Positions 1-8,841 of a DNA stretch of 64,000 nt are shown here, one piece after another. Position 1 is the stretch's first letter. Every line of letters begins with the position of its first letter. Both the position numbers and the translations under genes were made by a program. This stretch comes from BD2-11 clade cluster bacterium bin43 (GTDB lineage: Bacteria > Gemmatimonadota > Gemmatimonadetes > Longimicrobiales > Gaopeijiaceae), in contig MPMR01000002.1 of NCBI GenBank assembly GCA_002238605.1, positions 62,001 to 126,000 on the forward strand, written 5' to 3'. Under the pieces are notes generated by a model. That model made no database searches and was not told the DNA's origin. It worked only from the letters and a program-made list of their open reading frames with translations.

Positions 1-754
1 GGCGTCCCCGCCGGACCCGGTCTCCCAGGCGATCGATGGGGATCCCTTCCATGTACTGCATCACCATCACATGCCGCGTGGTCATCTCGTCGAAGACGCG
101 CGGCGCCCTCACTGCGCGATCTCCGGCGAAGGCGCGCCGAAAGCGCCGGATGTTCTCGGCTTCGATGCGCAGGTCCATCTCCTCCCGCACCTTCACCGAG
201 AACTCGCGGATCACGTTGGCCAGCGCCCGCATGTGGTGGTTGGGGAACAGGACGTTGAGCCAGAAGACGATGCGGAACGCCGTATCCACGTCCAGCGCCA
301 CGCGCTGCTCCACGCGCGGGCGGAGCACCTTGATCGCCACGTCGCGCCCGTCGAGCCGGCCCCGGTGCACCTGCCCCAGGCTGGCTGCGGCAATGGGTTC
401 TCGCTCGAAGCTCTCGAAGAGATCCGGGAGCCTTCCGCCGAGTTCCCCCTCGATCACGCCCACGATCGCATCCGGAGCGGCGGGAGGCACCTGGTCCCGG
501 AGCGTGCCCACGGCGGTGAGATAGGGCTCGGGAAGGATGTCCGCACGCGCGGCAAACATCTGCCCCAGCTTGATGAACGCGGGCCCGAGCGCAGCGATGG
601 TCCTGACCAGCCGGGCGGCGCGCCCCTCGTGGTGCCCGGGCCTTCGGCGTGCCGGACGCCCGACCAGGATCCAGCGCCGGCGGTCGCGCAGAAACGCGAT
701 CAGGAACGGCTGCAGACGAAGGAAGACCCACGCAAAACGTGCGATGCGCCTCAT
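1..754 (-). CDS. ABC1/UbiB (AarF) family atypical protein kinase, partial
   Basis: The gene runs off the left edge, so only the N-terminal 251 codons are present, starting at an ATG at 754. It shows the ABC1 family hallmarks: the KxGQ-type motif in 'GPAFIKLGQMFAARADILP' at about residues 54-72, the Ala-rich loop 'AAASLGQVHRG' that replaces the normal P-loop, and the ATP-binding lysine in 'VAIKVLRP'. Family members are atypical kinases/ATPases that support ubiquinone or other isoprenoid-quinone biosynthesis at the membrane. The C-terminal catalytic DFG-like region and any membrane helices lie outside the window. It is divergent from the lipoprotein gene at 1178. The family call is firm; the specific role as UbiB is not proven. 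Confidence 0.85.
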   Translation of the reverse strand, partial: MRRIARFAWVFLRLQPFLIAFLRDRRRWILVGRPARRRPGHHEGRAARLVRTIAALGPAFIKLGQMFAARADILPEPYLTAVGTLRDQVPPAAPDAIVGVIEGELGGRLPDLFESFEREPIAAASLGQVHRGRLDGRDVAIKVLRPRVEQRVALDVDTAFRIVFWLNVLFPNHHMRALANVIREFSVKVREEMDLRIEAENIRRFRRAFAGDRAVRAPRVFDEMTTRHVMVMQYMEGIPIDRLGDRVRRGR

Positions 755-1177
755 GGGGAAGTCGTAGCCTCTTCGTCGCGGCGTTGAAGGGATGGGATGC
801 CGTTGAGGCCGCGACCTCGCGCCAGCGCGACGAGGGGACCGGCCCCACGCGGAATCCCCGAGCATGGAGACAACCGGTGCCGCAAAGCTGGCCGCAACCT
901 GCCGGCTTCGTCTACCCCGGAGGCTGCACGGGGATCACGAAAGCGGCATCCGGGAAGCCATCGGCCGCCGCGCGGCGAGCCCTCCTGGTGGACGAGTCCG
1001 CGGCCGCCGCGCATCTTGATCCCGGCCCGTGCAACCGCGCGGACCCGGTTCGAGTCCCATGGATGGGCCGATTGCGGGCCGGGTCGGCTCATCCGCACCG
1101 GCATGGACCCGTGTCGCCCTGTCGCGGACGGGCCCGATCACGCTTCTCCCCCCCTGCTCACGGAGTTCCTGGAGACC
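755..1177. promoter_or_regulatory. Divergent intergenic region, no gene recognised
   Basis: This 423-bp GC-rich spacer separates the divergent ABC1 kinase and beta-propeller lipoprotein genes, so it should hold both promoters. I see no convincing -10/-35 pair, no RNA gene and no coding frame with recognisable content. A GGAG at 1171-1174 is the ribosome binding site of the gene at 1178. Confidence 0.4.
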
Positions 1178-2404
1178 ATGAACGACAAGGCCGAACACAT
1201 CCGTTTCCGACATTCGATCAGGCTCGCGCTGGGCGGCGTCGGCGCAACCCTTGCGCTGGTCTTCGCCGGGGCCTGCGGCAGCGAGGGCGCCGAAGGGGAT
1301 CGCACCGGCCTCGGTGCGGCACAGGCGGTGCTCGAGCAGGAGTTCGCCGTCATCCAGACCGTGCGCGAACTGCCGGACGGGCGCGTCCTGGTGGCCGATC
1401 CGCTCGGGCAGACGCTGGTGGCGGTCGACATGGAGACGGGAACCACCACCACCCTCGGGCGCGTTGGCGAGGGTCCCGCGGAGTACCGCCAGCCGGATGC
1501 GGTGTGGCCGCTGCCGGGCGACAGGTCCCTCCTGGTGGACCTCGGCAACGGGCGCCTGACCGAGATGGGTGCCGACCTGAGCTTCGGCGACACGCGACCC
1601 TACATGCTGGGTTCGCTGCAGATGGGGTCGCCGATCATGCTCGCGATTCCGCAGGGCGTGGACGACAACGGGGGCATCTACTTCCAGGGCTTCGGGATGA
1701 GCGCGGGTGGAGAGGTGGCCGACTCCTCGCAGGTTCTCCGCTACGACCTGGGGACGGACGCGGTTGACACGGTGGCGAGCGTCAAGCTGACCGACCGCAC
1801 CCGCCGCACCTCGGGCGGAGCGGCCAACCAGAACGTGTCGATCTCACCGATTCCGCTCTCGCCCGCCGACGCGTGGGGCGTGGCGGCGGATGGCCGGGTG
1901 GTGGTCGCCCGCTCGGTCCCCGGATCCGGCGAGTTCTGGGTGGAGTGGTTCGCACCGGACGGCGAAGTGACGCGCGGACCGGCCTATCCCTACGCCCCGG
2001 TGGGCATCGGAAGAGCCGAGATGGAGGAATGGCGCGACTCGCGCGCCGAGACCGGCGGCGGCATGACCATCGAGATGGAGGGGGTCAACGGCAACATGAA
2101 CCTGCGCGCGGGCCGCAGAGGGGCCGGGGGCAACGACGACCTGGACAGCTACCAGTGGCCCGACAGCAAGCCGGCCTTCTATGGACGCATTCCCGTCGAC
2201 CCGACGGGACGCGCCTGGCTGCGCCGCCATACCGCGGCGGGCGATGCCCCCGCATACGATCTCTTCGACGGTTCCGGGACGCGCACGGCGACCATCGAGC
2301 TGCCGATGGAACGCCGCGTGGTGGCGTTCGGCGAGGGCGTGGTCTACGCGGTGCGCATGGACGAGTTCGACCTGCAGTACCTGGAGAGGTACGGGTTGCC
2401 GTAG
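1178..2404 (+). CDS. 6-bladed beta-propeller lipoprotein
   Basis: A 408-residue exported protein. The start is the ATG preceded by GGAG at 1171. The N-terminus has an Arg-rich n-region, a hydrophobic segment and a lipobox-like 'FAGAC' at about residues 28-32, indicating a lipoprotein. The body has repeated strand motifs of the NHL/6-bladed beta-propeller type ('VRELPDGRVLVADPLGQTL', 'DGRVVVAR', 'DPTGRAWLRRH'). Members of this group are abundant in Gemmatimonadota-like genomes and have no defined substrate. A longer upstream extension in the same frame exists but has no signal-peptide character. It is transcribed alone and followed by the convergent aconitase X genes. A second protein of this type lies at 44276. 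Confidence 0.75.
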   Translation: MNDKAEHIRFRHSIRLALGGVGATLALVFAGACGSEGAEGDRTGLGAAQAVLEQEFAVIQTVRELPDGRVLVADPLGQTLVAVDMETGTTTTLGRVGEGPAEYRQPDAVWPLPGDRSLLVDLGNGRLTEMGADLSFGDTRPYMLGSLQMGSPIMLAIPQGVDDNGGIYFQGFGMSAGGEVADSSQVLRYDLGTDAVDTVASVKLTDRTRRTSGGAANQNVSISPIPLSPADAWGVAADGRVVVARSVPGSGEFWVEWFAPDGEVTRGPAYPYAPVGIGRAEMEEWRDSRAETGGGMTIEMEGVNGNMNLRAGRRGAGGNDDLDSYQWPDSKPAFYGRIPVDPTGRAWLRRHTAAGDAPAYDLFDGSGTRTATIELPMERRVVAFGEGVVYAVRMDEFDLQYLERYGLP

Positions 2405-2511
2405 GCGAGATGCCGGGCCGGCATGGCGCTGCCGGTCCGGCGGATGAACCAGGCCGTTACGCGTCGAGTCCTTCGATCAGGTCGTCCACGTCAATACCAT
2501 CATGTGTCTCC

Positions 2512-2949
2512 TTACCCCTGGGGCACATCCACCTGCACAGCCGCGCTCCCGGCCCCCGCGCGCACGTGCCCGTGGCCTCCGTCGCCGACCCGGATCCGCT
2601 CGAACCCCTCCGCACCCACATCGACCAGCGGGATGCTCGGGTAGCTCAGTTCCTCGGCGACCAGGACCCCCAGTACCAGGATGGCGTCGGTGGAGCCGAG
2701 GACGATGGCCGAGGGAGCGATGTCGTTGCGCAACAGCTCGAGCATGATGGCGCTGGAGGAGCTGGAGCCGATCGCGCGCTCCATGACCAGGACGCGGCCG
2801 CGCACGGACTCGCCGAATTGCGGATGCCGGGGATCGGACACGCGGCCCGTCTCGGGATCCACGCCTCCCCAGAAGCTGAGGGGACGCTCGAGCACCAGCA
2901 GGCGCCCCCTGCCCTCCCCGGGATGCACGGGGACGCCGCTCAGCTCCAC
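2512..2949 (-). CDS. Aconitase X small (swivel) subunit, DUF126
   Basis: A 145-residue protein of the AcnX swivel-domain family. The serine-rich loop 'AIGSSSSSAIMLELL' at about residues 58-72 and the following 'PSAIVLGSTDAILVLGVLVAEEL' pattern are typical of the small subunit of two-subunit AcnX enzymes. It overlaps the 3' end of the large-subunit gene by 10 bases, so the two are translated together. AcnX enzymes dehydrate small hydroxy acids; in bacteria the two-subunit type is best known as cis-3-hydroxy-L-proline dehydratase, and in archaea as mevalonate 5-phosphate dehydratase. The substrate here is inferred only from family knowledge. Confidence 0.85.
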   Translation of the reverse strand: MELSGVPVHPGEGRGRLLVLERPLSFWGGVDPETGRVSDPRHPQFGESVRGRVLVMERAIGSSSSSAIMLELLRNDIAPSAIVLGSTDAILVLGVLVAEELSYPSIPLVDVGAEGFERIRVGDGGHGHVRAGAGSAAVQVDVPQG

Positions 2950-4250
2950 AGGCCCTCGTCGCGGGTGACGCGTCCGGCCGCGGCCGAGCGCACGCAGTCC
3001 TCCAGGCTTCCGTAGACCACGTCGTAGCCGGTGGTGGCGGGGGTGTAGTGCGCGAACTTCCCGGAGTTGGTCATGAGCACGCTCCCGCGTGCGGGCAGGA
3101 TGGGCGCGACCACGACGCAGGTATCGGCCACGATCTCGACCCCGACCTCCTCGAATCGACGCAGATGTCCGTTCTGCTGCAGCCGCTGGTATTCCGCCCT
3201 TCCCGTGCAGACGTAGAAAGGAATCCTGAAGGGCTCCCGCGGAAGCAGCGCCTCGAGAAGGGAGAACTCGTCCCGGGAGAAGTGCGGGCTGCCGAGCGCG
3301 ACCGCGTCCATTTCGAGTGTGCCGGTGGTGCTGAGCGCGTCCCGCACCCGCCGGAGTTCGCGTGCGCCGGGCGTGAGGACGGCCTCGGGCGCCCGGCCGG
3401 CGAGCGCCGTCGCGAGGTCCGGGGCCTCCGGGGTGACGCCCTCGACGTGGAAGAGCCCGACCGCGCCGGAAGACGCCGACGCCGCCCCCATCGCCTTCAG
3501 CTGGTCCTCGGTCACGGTCTCCGGGAGTCCGGTCACGACCGCGACCCGCTCGTCGACGGTGGCGCCGAGCCAGGTGCCCAGCACCGGGTAGAACACGTCG
3601 CGCTCCCTGAGCGCCGGATTGATCACGGCGGTGTCCACCACCACGGTGGCCCGCCGGTTCTCATCCAGGTGGAGGCCGGTGCGGGGCGCGCGGCCCGCCA
3701 GCGCGCAGCAGATGTCCATGAAGTCGCCGTAGCGGTTGGTGCGGGCGCCGAGCACCGAGTTGGCGAAGACCACGGCGTTGCTCTCGCCCCAGGCCACGTC
3801 CTGGCCGCGCTCGGGCCGGTGTCCAGCCTGGTAGGGCGCGCAGGTCCAGGTCGGGCGGCAGCCCAGGGCCTCGTAGGCCCGCATTTGTCGCAACGCCATC
3901 TCCCGGCGATGGCCGGCGGAGCGCACGCGGCGCGGATGGAGCAGGTCGAGCGCCCCTACATTCAGCGTGGTGGGGACGCCCACCTTGCCTCCAAGCGAAA
4001 CGAGCCTTTCGGCGAACTCGACGCCCCCGTCGCCGTGGTAGAGGCAGCCGTCGATGTGCGCGGAAGCCACGGGCACCAGCTCCCGCGCCCCGAGGATGCG
4101 CGCCATCCGCACCACGATGCGCATCGCCAGTTGGGGCGCGGGCCCGGACGCGCCCTCCAGGATCCCGCGCTCCTCGTCCGAGAGAGTCAAGGACGAATCC
4201 GGCCTCGCCTTCGCGGCCTCAATCGCTTCCAGTTCCATCGCGTCTGCCAT
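2940..4250 (-). CDS. Aconitase X large (catalytic) subunit
   Basis: A 436-residue protein matching the AcnX catalytic domain (formerly DUF521). Characteristic blocks are 'SAHIDGCLYHGDGGVEFAE', 'VPTTLNVGALDL', 'CAPYQAGHRPERGQDVAWGE' followed by 'SNAVVFANSVLGARTNRYGD', which carry the cysteine and other residues of the Fe-S or metal site. With the overlapping small subunit it should form a heterodimeric hydro-lyase. It lies 19 bases downstream of hutI on the same strand, so cotranscription with histidine catabolism is likely. Candidate reactions are dehydration of cis-3-hydroxy-L-proline or of another hydroxy acid; the sequence alone does not decide between them. Confidence 0.85.
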   Translation of the reverse strand: MADAMELEAIEAAKARPDSSLTLSDEERGILEGASGPAPQLAMRIVVRMARILGARELVPVASAHIDGCLYHGDGGVEFAERLVSLGGKVGVPTTLNVGALDLLHPRRVRSAGHRREMALRQMRAYEALGCRPTWTCAPYQAGHRPERGQDVAWGESNAVVFANSVLGARTNRYGDFMDICCALAGRAPRTGLHLDENRRATVVVDTAVINPALRERDVFYPVLGTWLGATVDERVAVVTGLPETVTEDQLKAMGAASASSGAVGLFHVEGVTPEAPDLATALAGRAPEAVLTPGARELRRVRDALSTTGTLEMDAVALGSPHFSRDEFSLLEALLPREPFRIPFYVCTGRAEYQRLQQNGHLRRFEEVGVEIVADTCVVVAPILPARGSVLMTNSGKFAHYTPATTGYDVVYGSLEDCVRSAAAGRVTRDEGLWS

Positions 4251-4269
4251 TCTGTCGCGTCCTGAGGAA

Positions 4270-5562
4270 TCAGCGCGTCCCGGGATGATCGTGCACCTCC
4301 CCGCCGCGAACCACGGCCCGGCAGGGGTTGGCGCCGATCCAGTAGCTCAACTCCGAGGGATGGTCCACATCCCAGAGCGCCAGATCCGCGCACGCGCCCG
4401 GCGATACTACGCCCACCTCCCCCTCCAGGCCCAGCACCGGCGCCGCTTGCCGCGTCATCCCGGCGAGCGCTTCCTCGGGGGTCAGGCCGAAAAGGACGCA
4501 GGCCATGTTCATCGCGAGCAGAGGGGAGGTGACGGGGGACGAACCGGGGTTGAGGTCGGTCGCGACTGCGATGCGCACGCCGTGACGCCGCAGGGCATCC
4601 ACGGGCGGCCGGTGCGACTCGCCCAGGGTGTAATACGCCCCCGGAAGGAGGACCGCGGTGGTCCCCGCCGCAGCCAGCGCACGGCAGCCGGCGTCCGTCG
4701 CGTACTCCAGGTGGTCGGCAGAGCGGGCACGGTAGCGGGCGGCGAGCTCGGCCCCGCCGAATGGCGAGAGCTGATCGGCGTGGAGGCGCACCGGCAGTCG
4801 ATGGGCGACCGCCGCATCGAAGACGCGCGCACACTCCGCCGGGGTGAAGGCGATGCCCTCGCAGAACGCGTCCACGGCGTGGACGAGGTTCTCGGCGGCG
4901 GCGCGCGCGACCACCGTCCCGCACACCAGGTCGAGGTACGCCTCGCGCCGGTCCTGGTATTCGGGCGGGAGCGCGTGCGCGGCGAGGAGGGTACGCGATA
5001 CGCGCACGGCGAGGCGTTCGCCCAGGGTGCGGGCAACCCGCAGCATCCTCAGTTCGGTGTCGACATCCAGACCGTAACCGGACTTGATCTCAACCGTGGT
5101 AACGCCATGCGCGGCAAGAGCTTTCATTCTCCACTCCGATGCATCGCATAGCTGCTCCTCCGTCGCGGTCCGGGTCGCGGCCACGGTCGAACGGATTCCG
5201 CCCCCGGCCCGCGCGATTGCCTCGTAGGTCATGCCCCGCAGGCGCATCTCGAACTCACCGGCGCGCGTGCCGGCGAAGACGAGGTGGGTGTGGCAGTCGA
5301 TGAGCCCGGGCGTGAGCCAGCCGCCTTCTCCGTCCAGGATGTGCCCGGCGCCGGCGGCCACCTCGCGGGGGACCGCACGCGCAGCCCCGACCCAGGTGAT
5401 CCGCCGCCCGGCGACCGCCACCAGGCCATCGCGCACCACCCCGTACGCCTCGCCCGTGTCCGCCATGGTCGCGACGTGGACGTTGCGGATCAGCAGGTCC
5501 GGCCCGCCGGTCTCCCTGTTCAGATCATCCTCCCGTCTGCCATCTTGGCAGATTTTTCTCAC
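4270..5562 (-). CDS. hutI: Imidazolonepropionase
   Basis: A 430-residue amidohydrolase-superfamily enzyme that opens 4-imidazolone-5-propanoate to N-formimino-L-glutamate in histidine degradation. Visible motifs are the metal-binding 'DCHTHLVFAGTR' at about residues 88-99, 'GGGIRSTVAATR', 'EIKSGYGLD', 'LHADQLSPFGGAELA', 'DHLEYATDAG' and 'ATDLNPGSSP', all diagnostic for HutI. Translation starts at a GTG (5562), with AGGAGG at 5575-5580; that spacing of about 12 bases is slightly long. The next step, HutF, is encoded 18 kb away at 23765. No hutH, hutU or hutG is present in the window. Confidence 0.95.
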   Translation of the reverse strand: MRKICQDGRREDDLNRETGGPDLLIRNVHVATMADTGEAYGVVRDGLVAVAGRRITWVGAARAVPREVAAGAGHILDGEGGWLTPGLIDCHTHLVFAGTRAGEFEMRLRGMTYEAIARAGGGIRSTVAATRTATEEQLCDASEWRMKALAAHGVTTVEIKSGYGLDVDTELRMLRVARTLGERLAVRVSRTLLAAHALPPEYQDRREAYLDLVCGTVVARAAAENLVHAVDAFCEGIAFTPAECARVFDAAVAHRLPVRLHADQLSPFGGAELAARYRARSADHLEYATDAGCRALAAAGTTAVLLPGAYYTLGESHRPPVDALRRHGVRIAVATDLNPGSSPVTSPLLAMNMACVLFGLTPEEALAGMTRQAAPVLGLEGEVGVVSPGACADLALWDVDHPSELSYWIGANPCRAVVRGGEVHDHPGTR

Positions 5563-5616
5563 TCTTGAGCCGGTCCTCCTCGGGCCTCCGGTAACACTGG
5601 AGCACCGTCTGAGCCG

Positions 5617-8600
5617 TCAACGCCGCCCTCCCTGTCCCAGCGTGCGTGCGAACCATTCGCCCGTCCGATACTGGACCGTAACCAGCGCCGGCACGACCAG
5701 CAGGAGGAGGAACGTGGCAACGAGGATGCCGAATCCGACCGATGTTGCCAGCGGCACCAGGTGTCGAGCATGGGTGCTGGTCTCCAGGACCAGCGGGGCG
5801 ACGCCGAGGAACGTGGTGAGCGAGGTCAGGAGAATGGCGCGAAACCGGATCCTGGCTCCGGCGATGATGGCTTCTCGCGGATCCATGCCGGAGTCCCTGT
5901 AGTCGTTCATGAACTTGACCATCACGAGCGAGTCATTGATGACCACGCCGCTCACGCCGACCAGCCCCTGCGTCGACCAGATACTGAGATCGAGGCCCAG
6001 CAGCATGTGTCCCACCAGGGCGCCGACCGCCCCGAGGGGGATGGCCGCGAGCACAATGAGCGGCTGAGACCATGATCTGAACAGGATCGCCATCAGCGCG
6101 AACATGATGATCAGGGCGAAGAACCCCGATCGGGCCAGGGCCGAATTGATGTTGTCCTGCTGCTTGCGCTGGCCCCCGAACGCATACGCGAAGTCGGGAT
6201 CCCGGGCTTCGAGAGGGGCGAGGAGATCCCGCTCCAGGCGATCGTCCACCAGGCGGCCCGTCGCGTTGATCGCGTCCACGTCCGCCGTAACCGTTACGGC
6301 GCGCCGTCCGTCGATCCGATGGATCGTCGAGGGAGACCGGTCGAAGCCCAGCGACGCAATCTGTCCCAGAGCCACCTCCCCGCCGCCGGGCATGTGCACC
6401 ATGTACTTCTCGACATCGATGAGCGAGTTCCGCTCTTCTTCCGGGAGCCGTACGTAGACCCGTACGTCCTCGCGGCCTCGGGGAACTCTGAGCGCCTCCA
6501 CGCCGAAGAACCCGGCCCTCATCTGGCGGGCGAAATCGTCGAGCGTCAGCTGGAGCGTGCGCGCGTGCGGCTCCAGTTCCAGCCGGAGTTCGTTGAACCC
6601 CTCGTCCAGGTTGTGCCGAACATCGAAGACGCCGTCGATGGCGGCGAGTTCCGCGACAACGTCGTCGGTGATCGAGCGGAGGCGCTCCGGATCGGGATGA
6701 GAGAGGTCGTAGTGCACGGGCAGGTCGCCGCCCACGATGCTGGAGGTGATGGAGAACTCCGTCGCCTCCGGGATCACGCCGGCCTCCTCGCGCCACAGCC
6801 GCTCGAGCGCAGCGGCGGAGATACCGCGGCCTTCCCAGTCGATCAGCTTGAACTGGACCGTCGCGACATGGCCGCGCGCGGCCTGGACCAGATCGCCGAT
6901 CAGGGGATCGAACAGCTCCGCGGACTGCCCTACCGTGACGGCCACGCCGACCTCGAGCGGCGCATCGCCGGCAGTCAGGCCGTACTCCGCCGCGACCCGT
7001 CCCACCGCGCGGTGTCCCGCCGCCTCCACCCGGCCGGCCACCTCGGTCGTGAGCTCTCGGGGCGTGCCGGCCGGGAGCTCCAGGTCCGCAGACACGATGT
7101 CGCCTTCGAGCGGAATGATGAATCGGCTGGGCACGATACCCGATACCACGAGAGCAGCCGAGAGCACGAGCATTCCGGCCGCCGAGGCGAGTACGACGAA
7201 TGGTCGCCCGGTCGCCAGACGCAGCCCGCGGTCGAGCGGACCGTCGGCAAGCCGCTTCACAAGAAGGTCCACGCGCTTCTGGAGCCTGCCCCAGAGCCTG
7301 GCGACCCGGTACCGCGCCCGTTGGCCGGCCGCGGGCAGGTGCGAGAGGTGGTTCGGCAGAAGCAGCAGCGAATCAAGAAGCGAGACGAATAGAACGGCGA
7401 TGACGACGATGGGCACGCCACGCCCCAGCTTGCCCTGTGCGCCCGGCACGGTCATCAGGGTCGAGAAGGCGATGATCGAAGTGAGGACCGCAAAGATGAC
7501 GGGAGCGCTCACCTGTCTCGTCCCCCGGATCGCCGCCTCCAGCCCCCCCGCGCCCCTTTCGCGCTCATAATGGACGCTCTCCCCGACGACAATCGCATCG
7601 TCCACGACGATCCCCAGCGCGAGGATGAGCCCCATCAGGGAGAACATGTTGATGGTCACGCCCATGAAGCCCATCACAAGGAACGCTCCCGCGAACGAAA
7701 CGGCGAGCCCCACAGCCACCCACAATGCGAGCCGGAGCTCGAGGAAGAGTGCCAGGGTGACGAAGACCAGGAGGAGCCCGAGCAGTCCGTTCTTGACCAT
7801 GAGGCCCAGCCGCCCGCCCACCAGCGCGGAGTCATCGCTCCAGACCGCGACTTCCACGCCGGCAGGCAGGCTCGGCAGCACACTGGTCTCCAGGTAATCC
7901 TGAACCGCCGCGCTGATGCCCAGCAGCTGCTCGTCGGAGGTGCGGTAGACCTCCACACGGGCTGCGGGCCGGCCGTTGTAGCGCATCCGGAGATCGCTGT
8001 CGGCGAAGCCGTCATGCACGGTGGCGATGTCGCCCAGCCGGACGGACGTGCCGTCCGGACGGGTCAGGACGACGATCTCCTCGAAGTCGTACTGGTCGTA
8101 GTTCCGGCCCAGCGTACGGACGAGGATCTCTTCTTCGCTGGCCGATACCCCGCCGGCCGCAAGCTCCAGCGACCCCTGCCGCACCGCTTGCGCGATCTCT
8201 CCCAGGGTCAGGCCGAGGGAGCGAAGCCGCACCTGGGGGACTTCGATCGATATCTCGTATGGGCGGGTCGCGCTCGTCTGCGCCAGCGAGACCTGGGGCA
8301 GGGCCGAGATGCCCTCTTCGATCCGGTACGCCAGCTCCTTGAGCGCGCGCTCCGGGACATCGCCATGCACGACCATGCGCAGGAAGACCTGCCGGGTGGT
8401 GATTTCCCGGACATCGGGGCGCTCCGCCTCGGCCGGGAACGTCGGGATGCGGTCAACCTCCGCCTTCACCTCGTTGAGCGCGCGGCCGATGTCGGTCCCG
8501 TTCCTGAACTCGGCCACCACCGATCCGGATCCCCGGGAGGCCGTCGCGATCATCCGCTCGAGTCCTTCCACGCCCCGGATCTGCTCCTCGATCCTGCGGA

Positions 8601-8811
8601 CGATCAACTCCTCCACCTCTTCCGGAGATGCGCCGGGATAGGGCACGATGATCTGAACGCGGTCCAGAGAGGCGTCGGGGATCACCTCCTGTACAAGGCC
8701 GAACGCCGTGTACAGCCCGCCGATCAGCAGCACGAGCATGACGACGTTGACCGCTGTATTGTTCGCCGCCATGTAGGCGATCGGGCCGCGCCGCTCCTCG
8801 CTGAGGCTCAT
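5617..8811 (-). CDS. RND-family efflux transporter, inner-membrane pump
   Basis: A 1064-residue inner-membrane protein of the AcrB/ACR_tran family, full length for the family. After a first membrane helix (about 15-37) it has a large periplasmic porter domain, then a helix bundle with the proton-relay motif 'LGIVVDDAIVVGE' at about 400-412. A second periplasmic half and a C-terminal helix bundle follow, ending near 'LLLLVVPALVTVQYR'. No membrane-fusion protein or TolC gene flanks it, which is unusual for an RND pump. It lies 30 bases downstream of the polyprenyl synthase and 54 bases upstream of hutI, within a long co-directional run, so it might serve as an export or self-protection pump for the RiPP locus. 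That role is an inference. Confidence 0.92.
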   Translation of the reverse strand: MSLSEERRGPIAYMAANNTAVNVVMLVLLIGGLYTAFGLVQEVIPDASLDRVQIIVPYPGASPEEVEELIVRRIEEQIRGVEGLERMIATASRGSGSVVAEFRNGTDIGRALNEVKAEVDRIPTFPAEAERPDVREITTRQVFLRMVVHGDVPERALKELAYRIEEGISALPQVSLAQTSATRPYEISIEVPQVRLRSLGLTLGEIAQAVRQGSLELAAGGVSASEEEILVRTLGRNYDQYDFEEIVVLTRPDGTSVRLGDIATVHDGFADSDLRMRYNGRPAARVEVYRTSDEQLLGISAAVQDYLETSVLPSLPAGVEVAVWSDDSALVGGRLGLMVKNGLLGLLLVFVTLALFLELRLALWVAVGLAVSFAGAFLVMGFMGVTINMFSLMGLILALGIVVDDAIVVGESVHYERERGAGGLEAAIRGTRQVSAPVIFAVLTSIIAFSTLMTVPGAQGKLGRGVPIVVIAVLFVSLLDSLLLLPNHLSHLPAAGQRARYRVARLWGRLQKRVDLLVKRLADGPLDRGLRLATGRPFVVLASAAGMLVLSAALVVSGIVPSRFIIPLEGDIVSADLELPAGTPRELTTEVAGRVEAAGHRAVGRVAAEYGLTAGDAPLEVGVAVTVGQSAELFDPLIGDLVQAARGHVATVQFKLIDWEGRGISAAALERLWREEAGVIPEATEFSITSSIVGGDLPVHYDLSHPDPERLRSITDDVVAELAAIDGVFDVRHNLDEGFNELRLELEPHARTLQLTLDDFARQMRAGFFGVEALRVPRGREDVRVYVRLPEEERNSLIDVEKYMVHMPGGGEVALGQIASLGFDRSPSTIHRIDGRRAVTVTADVDAINATGRLVDDRLERDLLAPLEARDPDFAYAFGGQRKQQDNINSALARSGFFALIIMFALMAILFRSWSQPLIVLAAIPLGAVGALVGHMLLGLDLSIWSTQGLVGVSGVVINDSLVMVKFMNDYRDSGMDPREAIIAGARIRFRAILLTSLTTFLGVAPLVLETSTHARHLVPLATSVGFGILVATFLLLLVVPALVTVQYRTGEWFARTLGQGGRR

Positions 8812-8841
8812 GCTAGCGTGCGATCCTGAACATGGCGGCGG

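Noticed and set aside
1047..1058. tRNA T-arm-like GGTTCGAGTCCC
   Set aside because: The neighbouring bases do not form a proper T-stem, and no D-arm, anticodon arm or acceptor stem can be drawn around it.
2410..2424. Inverted repeat ATGCCGG-G-CCGGCAT after the beta-propeller lipoprotein gene
   Set aside because: The one-base loop and lack of a U-tract make it a poor terminator; such palindromes are common in GC-rich DNA.
2458..2530. A short minus-strand reading frame after the AcnX small subunit ending 'GIDVDDLIEGLDA'
   Set aside because: Its end looks protein-like and AAGGAG-ACAC-ATG precedes it, but that ATG is in another frame and stops after eight codons. Too short and inconsistent to call a gene.
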